The translations under genes were made by a program, and so were the position numbers. From Flavobacteriales bacterium (GTDB lineage Bacteria; Bacteroidota; Bacteroidia; Flavobacteriales_F; PHOS-HE28), in contig JAHEFL010000078.1 of assembly GCA_024640205.1 (NCBI GenBank), positions 1 through 7,166 on the forward strand: a DNA stretch of 7,166 nucleotides. The letters are read 5' to 3'. Under the pieces are notes generated by a model. It searched no databases. It was not told the DNA's origin and saw only the letters and a list, made by a program, of their open reading frames with translations. Below, in pieces: positions 1-5,304 of this stretch. Within the stretch, counting starts at the first letter, position 1. Every line of letters begins with the position of its first letter.

Positions 1-321
1 CACGGGCAACCAGGTGAGCAGGGCCGCCCAAACCCCGTAACGCGCCGTAAGTTCCTGCCAGCGTACCGCTTTTTCGGGATCCGTTCGGAGCCACCGGGCG
101 ATCCGATCCGGATCACCAAGTCTTCCGATGCCGTAGGAGGTCATTCCACCCATGGTGTTACCCATGCTTGCGACCAGCAACAGGTCCACGGTGCTCCAAG
201 GTCCCAAGGCCATCGCCGCCAGCAAGGCTTCCGAGCTGAACGGAAGGATGGTGGCCGCCAGGAACGACGCGAGGAACAGGCCCCAAAGGCCGGGTCCGAT
301 CCATTCTGCACCGATCTCCAT
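1..321 (-). CDS. YqaA-family (DedA-like) inner-membrane protein, N-terminal part, cut by window edge
   Basis: The first 107 codons of a minus-strand gene are visible; the 3' end lies beyond position 1. The translation has a hydrophobic segment at about residues 10-28 (LWGLFLASFLAATILPF), then SSEALLAAM, a second hydrophobic stretch near 38-52, and the motif MGNTMGGMTSYGIGRLG. The pattern of ATxLP..SE followed by GNxxGxxxxYxxGR is that of the YqaA proteins, small membrane proteins of the SNARE-associated/DedA superfamily. Their exact substrate is not established; DedA relatives act in lipid-carrier transport and membrane homeostasis. I chose the ATG at 321-319 because it leaves a short leader before the first membrane segment, as in known relatives. 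In-frame ATGs at 369 and 378 would add 16 or 19 residues. No start has a good Shine-Dalgarno. The gene is transcribed divergently from the neighbouring barrel gene. The family call is fairly secure, the start less so. Confidence 0.8.
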   Translation of the reverse strand, partial: MEIGAEWIGPGLWGLFLASFLAATILPFSSEALLAAMALGPWSTVDLLLVASMGNTMGGMTSYGIGRLGDPDRIARWLRTDPEKAVRWQELTARYGVWAALLTWLPV

Positions 322-410
322 GCTCTGTATGATCGGCGTTCCCGACCTCTGAAATGCGAAGGTCGCCATCTTCGGCATGGCATTTGGCGGACTGAGATCA
401 TACCTGCTCG
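322..410. other. Divergent intergenic gap, no clear promoter seen
   Basis: These 89 bases separate the minus-strand YqaA-like gene from the plus-strand barrel gene and should carry the start signals of both. A TTTG at 383-386 could be a -33 element for the plus strand, but no TAnnTTTG -7 box lies at the right spacing. Nothing convincing is seen on the minus strand either. If the YqaA-like gene starts at 378 rather than 321, the gap shrinks to 32 bases. Confidence 0.4.
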
Positions 411-1112
411 ATGCGCATCCTGCTCCACATAGCGATCCTGGGATCCTTGGCTCACCCGCTCATGGCCCAGGATACCAATGGGAGTGGTGACGGGATGCAA
501 CGCCGGACCACCCTGGGAGGTGGCCTGGAGATCGGGATCCCGATGGGTGCCTTCGGTGATAGTTGGGGCCAGGAGATCGTGGGGCTGAGTGCCAACTTGG
601 CGATTCCCATGAGACTGGTCCCTTTGGATTGGGGATTCGACTTTGCCTGGGGTAGCATGGGCAGTGAACGCGAGGACATCACCTTGGACGACCCCGCATT
701 CCAAGGCCTTGAAGGGAACCTCGCTGTGAACAGTAACATCTACGGTTACCACGGCCTCCTGAGGTTAAAACCGTTCAATGGCATGGTTAGCCCCTATGTG
801 GAAGGACTCGTCGGCTTCCGTCATTTCAGCACGCGTAGCAAGCTTCGGGTGGATGGTTCCTCAGAACCCTTGGAGACCGAGCGCCGATCCAGCGATGTGG
901 CGGGCAGTACCGGTTGGGCGGTCGGGGTACAGGTGGCTCCCGGTGAGCACTTCTACCTCGAAGCCCGGGTGGAACGGCTGAATGGTGGCAAGGTCAATTA
1001 CGTGGACCCGCGTACGATCGATATCGGGCCGTCCGGAGAGGTCACATACGAGACCCTGTCCTCCCCTACCCGCACCGTGAACGTGCATTTGGGCATCGGC
1101 ATCCGGTTCTAG
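411..1112 (+). CDS. Secreted outer-membrane beta-barrel protein, function unknown
   Basis: The product has 233 residues. Residues 1-19 form a Sec signal peptide: Arg at 2, hydrophobic core ILLHIAILG, likely cleavage after Ala19 in LMA|QDT. The mature part shows alternating polar/apolar stretches typical of transmembrane beta strands at about 33-46, 55-67, 72-83, 108-120, 125-139, 160-175, 180-191 and 221-233. It ends in HLGIGIRF, whose terminal Phe fits the C-terminal signal recognised by the BAM insertion machinery. Eight strands in roughly 214 mature residues suggest a small OmpA/OmpW-like barrel of the general 'outer membrane protein beta-barrel' class. The segments between strands (about 84-107, 140-159, 192-220) are rich in charged and polar residues and would be extracellular loops or turns. 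No catalytic motif or ligand pocket is recognisable, so no substrate can be given. The purH start lies 126 bases downstream on the same strand, with no obvious terminator between. Confidence 0.75.
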   Translation: MRILLHIAILGSLAHPLMAQDTNGSGDGMQRRTTLGGGLEIGIPMGAFGDSWGQEIVGLSANLAIPMRLVPLDWGFDFAWGSMGSEREDITLDDPAFQGLEGNLAVNSNIYGYHGLLRLKPFNGMVSPYVEGLVGFRHFSTRSKLRVDGSSEPLETERRSSDVAGSTGWAVGVQVAPGEHFYLEARVERLNGGKVNYVDPRTIDIGPSGEVTYETLSSPTRTVNVHLGIGIRF

Positions 1113-1169
1113 GACCGTGTCATCCCCCGTATCGCTGTTGGTAACCTTCGCATAACGTGGACCCGAGGG

Positions 1170-1202
1170 TTCGGCGCAGCGGCCTTGCGTGCTGTAAACT
1201 TG
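1170..1202 (+). promoter_or_regulatory. Possible Bacteroidota-type promoter before purH
   Basis: TTCG at 1170-1173 and TAAACTTG at 1195-1202 are 21 bases apart. They each differ by one base from the Bacteroidota -33 (TTTG) and -7 (TAnnTTTG) elements. Transcription would begin near 1208, giving an untranslated leader of about 30 bases before the TTG start at 1239. It would exclude the in-frame TTGs at 1185 and 1200 as starts. This is a match by eye to a short degenerate consensus, so confidence is low. Confidence 0.3.
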
Positions 1203-1238
1203 TGCCAGATAGCCTACGAACCAGCACGACGTACCATT

Positions 1239-2777
1239 TTGAGCGGGAAGAAACGGATCCAGAGCGCGCTTATCTCAGTTTTTCACAAGGACGGGCTGGA
1301 GCCCATCGTACGTGAACTCGATCGACTGAACGTACACCTGTACTCCACTGGTGGAACGCAGGAATTCATTGAAAACCTGGGGATCGAAGTGACCCCGGTC
1401 GAGGACCTCACGACCTATCCCAGCATCCTGGGAGGGCGGGTCAAAACCCTGCACCCCAAGGTATTCGGGGGTATCCTTGGGCGCCGCGACCTGGCCAGTG
1501 ATGTAGCCCAGTTGGAGGAATTCGCCATCCCGCCCATCGACCTCGTGATCGTGGATCTCTACCCCTTCGAGGCCACTGTGGCCGCAGGAGGATCCGACGG
1601 GGACATCATCGAGAAGATCGATATCGGCGGGATCAGCCTGATCCGAGCAGCGGCAAAGAACCACCAGGACGTGTTGATCGTTCCGGCTCAGGAGCATTAC
1701 CCGGAACTGCTCCGGATATTGAAAGAACACGAGGGCAGCGCCAGCTTGGAACAGCGCAAGAGCATGGCAGCTGCCGCCTTCACCATCAGCTCGGCATATG
1801 ACGGGGCCACCCACGACTGGTTCGCCAAGAGCAAGGATGGCAGTGATACCGCTTCGGCTAACAACCACATCCTGCGGTACGGCGAGAACCCGCATCAGAA
1901 GGGTGCATTCGAGGGGGATTTGGCAGGTCTCTTCGAACAGCTCAATGGAAAGGACCTGAGCTACAACAACCTGTTGGACCTGGACGCTGCCATCGAGTTG
2001 ATCGATGACCTGGCCTCCATTGGTGCCGGTAAGGGAGTACCGTTCGCCATCCTGAAACACAACAATGCCTGCGGGGCCGCCATTCGCCCTAGCCTCAAGG
2101 AAGCTTGGGAAGCTGCGCTGGCAGCGGACCCGGTAAGCGCGTTCGGAGGCGTGCTGATCACCACCGTACCGATCGACAAGGTCACGGCAGAACTCATCGA
2201 CGCGTTGTTCTTTGAGATCATCTGTGCTCCGGCGTTCGAAGTGGAAGCGCTGGATCTCCTGCGCCGGAAAAAGAACAGGATCATTCTACAGCGCAAGTCG
2301 GCCTCCAAGCCTACCACGAAGATCCGAACAGCATTGAACGGTGTACTGATCGAGGATGCGGACACGATCGTAGCCTCGGCCGGAACACTTAAGACCGCGA
2401 CCACCAAGGCCCCTTCTCAGAAAGAGGTCGAGGATCTCGTATTCGCCACCATCCTGGTGAAGCACACCAAGAGCAACGCCATCGTGCTTGCGCGTGACCT
2501 GCAGCTTTTGGCGAGTGGAACAGGGCAGACGAGCCGGGTGGACGCGCTGGAACAGGCCATTGCGAAAGCGGGGAAATTCGGCTTCCGGCTAGAGGGTGCC
2601 GTCATGGCAAGCGATGCGTTCTTCCCTTTCCCGGATTGCGTGGAGATCGCCCACAGGGCAGGGATAACGGCCGTGGTGCATCCAGGAGGCAGTATCCGCG
2701 ACAAGGACAGTATCGACTATTGTAACGCACAGGGCATGGCCATGTGCATCACCGGCGTACGCCACTTCAAACACTGA
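1239..2777 (+). CDS. purH: Bifunctional AICAR formyltransferase / IMP cyclohydrolase PurH
   Basis: PurH catalyses the last two steps of de novo IMP synthesis in the cytoplasm: formylation of AICAR by 10-formyl-THF, then ring closure of FAICAR to IMP. With the start chosen here the protein has 512 residues, the usual length. The N-terminal MGS-like cyclohydrolase domain (about 1-190) carries STGG (36-39), GGRVKTLHPKVFGG (65-78), DLVIVDLYPFE (101-111) and IDIGG (117-121). The formyltransferase domain carries RYGENPHQ (213-220), the catalytic Lys-His pair in KHNNACG (K273, H274), DPVSAFGG (297-304), VKHTKSNAI (407-415), TGQTSRVDA (428-436), SDAFFPFPD (458-466), HPGGSIRD (481-488) and the terminal TGVRHFKH. 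The TTG start at 1239 gives MSGKKRIQSALISVFHKDG, matching the family N-terminus. The frame is open back to 1113 but contains no ATG or GTG before that point. mreB follows 12 bases downstream. Function is secure; the start is well supported but non-standard. Confidence 0.96.
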   Translation: MSGKKRIQSALISVFHKDGLEPIVRELDRLNVHLYSTGGTQEFIENLGIEVTPVEDLTTYPSILGGRVKTLHPKVFGGILGRRDLASDVAQLEEFAIPPIDLVIVDLYPFEATVAAGGSDGDIIEKIDIGGISLIRAAAKNHQDVLIVPAQEHYPELLRILKEHEGSASLEQRKSMAAAAFTISSAYDGATHDWFAKSKDGSDTASANNHILRYGENPHQKGAFEGDLAGLFEQLNGKDLSYNNLLDLDAAIELIDDLASIGAGKGVPFAILKHNNACGAAIRPSLKEAWEAALAADPVSAFGGVLITTVPIDKVTAELIDALFFEIICAPAFEVEALDLLRRKKNRIILQRKSASKPTTKIRTALNGVLIEDADTIVASAGTLKTATTKAPSQKEVEDLVFATILVKHTKSNAIVLARDLQLLASGTGQTSRVDALEQAIAKAGKFGFRLEGAVMASDAFFPFPDCVEIAHRAGITAVVHPGGSIRDKDSIDYCNAQGMAMCITGVRHFKH

Positions 2778-2789
2778 CGGAACAGGCCC

Positions 2790-3815
2790 ATGAGCTGGTT
2801 CAATTTTTTCACCCAGGAGATCGCCATCGATCTTGGTACGGCCAATACGTTGATCATCCATAACGACAAGGTCGTGGTGGACGAACCCAGCATCGTGGCC
2901 ATGGATCGCAGCACGAGCAAGGTCATCGCCGTTGGTCGCCAGGCGCAGCAAATGCATGGCAAGACCCACGAGAACATCAAGACGATCCGTCCCCTGAAGG
3001 ACGGGGTCATCGCGGACTTCAAAGCCGCTGAGGATATGATCAAGGGAATGATCCGGATGATCAAACCCGGTCGGCAACTCTTCACTCCAAACCTGCGCAT
3101 GGTGATCTGCATACCCAGCGGTATCACTGAGGTGGAGAAGAGGGCCGTAAAGGACAGCAGTGAACATGCCGGCGCGAAGGAGGTGTACCTGATCCATGAA
3201 CCCATGGCGGCCGCCATCGGGATCGGGATCGATGTGGAGGAACCCATGGGGAACATGATCATCGATATCGGCGGAGGTACAAGTGAGATCGCGGTGATCG
3301 CCCTGGGAGGGATCGTATGCGACAAGAACATCCGGGTGGCAGGGGATGAATTCACGCAGGACATCGAGGAATACATGCGTCGCCAGCATAACATCCTGGT
3401 CGGTGAGCGTACTGCGGAACAGATCAAGATCGAGGTGGGTGCGGCGATGACGGAACTTGACGAACCACCGCCGGATTATGCCGTTCGTGGCAGGGACCTT
3501 ATGACCGGGATCCCGAAGGAGATCACCGTGACCTACAGCGAGATCGCGCAAGCCTTGGACAAGAGCATCAGCAAGATCGAAGAGGCCATTCTCAGTGCGT
3601 TGGAGGCCACACCTCCGGAACTGAGCGCGGATATATACAAGACCGGGATATACCTCGCTGGCGGTGGTGCCCTGTTGCGTGGGCTCGATAAACGGATCAG
3701 CATTAAAACGAAACTTCCCGTGCATGTGGCGGACGATCCACTCCGTGCCGTGGCAAGAGGCACTGGTATCGCGTTGAAGAACATTGACAGGTTCCAATTC
3801 CTCATGCGGGAATAG
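2790..3815 (+). CDS. mreB: Rod-shape-determining actin homologue MreB
   Basis: MreB is the bacterial actin that polymerises on the inner face of the cytoplasmic membrane and orients the elongasome. The 341-residue length is normal. N-terminal MSWFNFFTQE is hydrophobic/aromatic, as expected of a membrane-binding amphipathic segment. The nucleotide site is complete: phosphate 1 loop IAIDLGTANT (11-20), CIPSGITEVEKRAV (107-120), the hydrolysis Glu in EPMAAA (E137), phosphate 2 loop IIDIGGGTSEIAV (157-169), GDEF (185-188), and the adenosine-binding YLAGGGALLRG (288-298). The ATG at 2790 is 12 bases after the purH stop; no Shine-Dalgarno is visible (AACAGGCCC precedes it). It heads the shape cluster mreB-mreC-mreD-mrdA and is separated from mreC by 137 bases, the longest gap in the cluster. 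All signature motifs are intact, so identity is essentially certain. Confidence 0.98.
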   Translation: MSWFNFFTQEIAIDLGTANTLIIHNDKVVVDEPSIVAMDRSTSKVIAVGRQAQQMHGKTHENIKTIRPLKDGVIADFKAAEDMIKGMIRMIKPGRQLFTPNLRMVICIPSGITEVEKRAVKDSSEHAGAKEVYLIHEPMAAAIGIGIDVEEPMGNMIIDIGGGTSEIAVIALGGIVCDKNIRVAGDEFTQDIEEYMRRQHNILVGERTAEQIKIEVGAAMTELDEPPPDYAVRGRDLMTGIPKEITVTYSEIAQALDKSISKIEEAILSALEATPPELSADIYKTGIYLAGGGALLRGLDKRISIKTKLPVHVADDPLRAVARGTGIALKNIDRFQFLMRE

Positions 3816-3824
3816 GTACGATCG

Positions 3825-3956
3825 ATGTTCGCCGCAATTCAAGCGTGGAGCATGTGGCCAAGGAACAAGTGGCGATCATTGTATGACCGGCCGGTGGTGC
3901 GGTCCGGTTTGGTGATCCATTTGTTGCCGATAAATACCCTCAACGGCTTTCCATGA
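3825..3956 (+). CDS. Possible small ORF (43 aa) between mreB and mreC
   Basis: An open frame begins with ATG 9 bases after the mreB stop and ends in TGA at 3954-3956. It overlaps the mreC ATG (3953-3955) as ATGA, the same arrangement as the later junctions of the cluster. It fills nearly the whole gap. The peptide starts MFAAIQAWSMWPRNKW and has a basic middle, a hydrophobic stretch VVRSGLVIHLLP (24-35) and the end NTLNGFP. It resembles no family I know. By hand count, GC is about 69% at third codon positions against 45% and 48% at first and second. The high third position is coding-like, but the low first position and three Trp in 43 residues argue against. No Shine-Dalgarno is visible, which is uninformative here. 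It could be a small membrane-associated protein, a leader peptide coupling mreC translation to mreB, or chance. Confidence 0.25.
   Translation: MFAAIQAWSMWPRNKWRSLYDRPVVRSGLVIHLLPINTLNGFP
3886..3908 (+). other. GC-rich inverted repeats in the mreB-mreC gap
   Basis: ACCGGCCGGT at 3886-3895 is a perfect 10-base palindrome. ACCGG (3886-3890) can also pair with CCGGT at 3904-3908, and GACCG (3885-3889) with CGGTC (3900-3904), so alternative short hairpins are possible in the mRNA. No U-tract follows, so it is not a standard intrinsic terminator. It could alter read-through from mreB into mreC or mRNA stability, but stems of five pairs are weak evidence. Confidence 0.2.
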
Positions 3957-4783
3957 GGGATCTCTTCCGCTTCCTGTTCCGGGTGCGTAACGTGCTTTTG
4001 TTCGCTGCATTGATGACGGTGTCGCTGTTGCTGTTGTACAACGGGAACATGCATCACAGGGCCCGGGCCATAACGTCGAGCAATGCCTTGGTGGGCACTA
4101 TTTATTCCTGGCGTAAGGAGATCACGGATTACGCCAACCTGAAGGAGGTGAACAGGCGCCTCGCCGAGGAGAACGCCTCCTGGCGCAACCGCTCTGTGGA
4201 TGCCTACACGCCGTTGGAGAACACCTTCGTGCGGATCAACGACACCATACACCGGCAGCAGTACACCTACCTCACCGCCAAAGTGGTGAACAGCACCTGG
4301 CACAAACAAATGAACTTTCTCACCCTCGACAAAGGGGCCACCTCCGATGTGCAGGAGGATATGGGTGTGATCGGTGCCCAGGGGATCATCGGTGTGGTAC
4401 GCGCCGTAAGCCCGCATTTCGCTTCCGTGAAAAGCGTGCTCAGTCCGGACCTGGAAGTGAGCGTTCAGTTGAGGGGCTCGGCCCATTTCGGCCTCCTGCG
4501 GTGGGATACCAGCGACCCCTTGACCGCTTCGGTGGTGGATATCGCGAAACATGTTCGTGTGGCACCAGGTGACACCATCGAAACACGCGGTGGTGATGGG
4601 ATCTTTCCGCGTGGCATACCGGTGGGCGTGATCACGGAAGTGGAGCCTGATGCCCCCGGGATCTATCTCGGTATCACGACACGCCTCACAGAGGACATGA
4701 CGAGGAATGGTTTTGTATACATCGTCAGGGACCTGGTCAAGCTGGAACGGGATTCGATCCAACAAGCTCACAGCGCACCATGA
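3953..4783 (+). CDS. mreC: Rod-shape-determining protein MreC
   Basis: MreC is a bitopic inner-membrane protein whose periplasmic part assembles into filaments and activates PBP2 in the elongasome. The product has 276 residues. A short basic cytoplasmic N-terminus (MRDLFRFLFRVRN) precedes one membrane span at about 13-29, then a predicted coiled coil at about 52-78 (EITDYANLKEVNRRLAEEN). The periplasmic beta domains include TAKVVNSTWHKQMNFLTLDKG (108-128), GVIGAQGIIGVV (138-149), SVLSPDLEVSVQL (161-173) and the typical GDTIETRGGDGIFPRGIPVG (206-225). These are the MreC family signatures in the right order. The ATG at 3953 gives the usual N-terminus and overlaps the stop of the possible small ORF; no Shine-Dalgarno is seen. 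The stop overlaps mreD by four bases (ATGA, 4780-4783), suggesting coupled translation. Confidence 0.96.
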   Translation: MRDLFRFLFRVRNVLLFAALMTVSLLLLYNGNMHHRARAITSSNALVGTIYSWRKEITDYANLKEVNRRLAEENASWRNRSVDAYTPLENTFVRINDTIHRQQYTYLTAKVVNSTWHKQMNFLTLDKGATSDVQEDMGVIGAQGIIGVVRAVSPHFASVKSVLSPDLEVSVQLRGSAHFGLLRWDTSDPLTASVVDIAKHVRVAPGDTIETRGGDGIFPRGIPVGVITEVEPDAPGIYLGITTRLTEDMTRNGFVYIVRDLVKLERDSIQQAHSAP

Positions 4784-5304
4784 TCGCGAGCGTCCTTGCC
4801 CACTTGCTGCGCTTCACTGTGCTGATCCTCATCCAGGTGCTGGTTCTGGATCATCTCGACGTGGCCAATGGGCAGATGGTGCCGTATCTCTATGTCCTTT
4901 TCCTGCTGATGCTGCCCTTTGACCTCCCCGCATGGGCCCTGCTCCTGATCGGTGCCGCCACCGGCCTTACCATGGATGCCTTCGCCAGCACACCGGGCAT
5001 GCACATGGGTGCCTGCACGGTGATGATGTTCCTGAGGATATTCCTGGTCGATCTAATTGCACCCCGCGAAGGCTATGAATTCGGCATGAAACCAACGCTG
5101 GCGAGCATGGGCATGGCCTGGTACCTGACGTATGCTGGCGCGTTGATCATGGGTCATCATGCCTGGCTTTTCCTCATTGAAATGTACCGCTTCGATAATT
5201 TTCTTTCCACCATGGGCAGGATCCTGCTCAGTACGGTCTTTACACTGGTACTCTGCCTGCTTGCCGAGTTCCTCACCGCAAGGCCCAAACGTGGAAGGGC
5301 ATGA
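4780..5304 (+). CDS. mreD: Rod-shape-determining protein MreD
   Basis: MreD is a small polytopic inner-membrane partner of MreC in the elongasome and tunes MreC activation of PBP2. The 174-residue product is mostly hydrophobic, with likely membrane segments near 9-25, 34-49, 52-69, 76-92, 108-126 and 143-164. The family-like stretch GLTMDAFASTPGMHMGA (62-78) is present: the MDAF and TPG-H pattern is typical of Bacteroidota MreD. The C-terminal tail TARPKRGRA is basic, fitting a cytoplasmic end. The start overlaps the mreC stop as ATGA and the stop overlaps the mrdA start as ATGA (5301-5304), so the three genes are tightly coupled. MreD diverges fast in sequence; the call rests on hydropathy, this motif and the invariant gene position together. 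Confidence 0.93.
   Translation: MIASVLAHLLRFTVLILIQVLVLDHLDVANGQMVPYLYVLFLLMLPFDLPAWALLLIGAATGLTMDAFASTPGMHMGACTVMMFLRIFLVDLIAPREGYEFGMKPTLASMGMAWYLTYAGALIMGHHAWLFLIEMYRFDNFLSTMGRILLSTVFTLVLCLLAEFLTARPKRGRA

Noticed and set aside
531..544. Perfect 14-base palindrome ATCGGGATCCCGAT
   Set aside because: It lies inside the barrel gene and encodes a beta-strand segment (IGIPM) with ordinary codons; GATC-rich codon runs are common in this window, so no operator is inferred.
141..752. 203-codon minus-strand frame overlapping the YqaA-like and barrel genes
   Set aside because: It is out of frame with the YqaA-like gene, which carries the recognisable motif, and antisense to the barrel gene; its Arg/Trp/Ser-rich end is typical of a shadow frame.
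1113..1238. Terminator between the barrel gene and purH
   Set aside because: Only 4-base stems such as ACCC/GGGT near 1161-1170 are present and no T-run follows, so no intrinsic terminator can be supported.
2589..3842. 417-codon open frame on the minus strand, antisense to mreB and the end of purH
   Set aside because: It lies opposite two intact core genes with full motifs. Its His/Asp-rich translation shows no domain, it begins at TTG, and long antisense frames arise readily from the biased codon use of GC-rich genes.
3908..3938. Possible internal promoter before mreC: TTTG (3908-3911), 19 bases, TAAATACC (3931-3938)
   Set aside because: The -7 box matches only three of six fixed positions of TAnnTTTG, and transcription would start only a few bases before the mreC ATG.
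3839..4771. 310-codon minus-strand open frame antisense to mreC, abutting the previous one with a four-base overlap
   Set aside because: A mirror of mreC codons with His-rich, low-complexity character and no recognisable motif. The overlap with the neighbouring antisense frame looks like coincidence.
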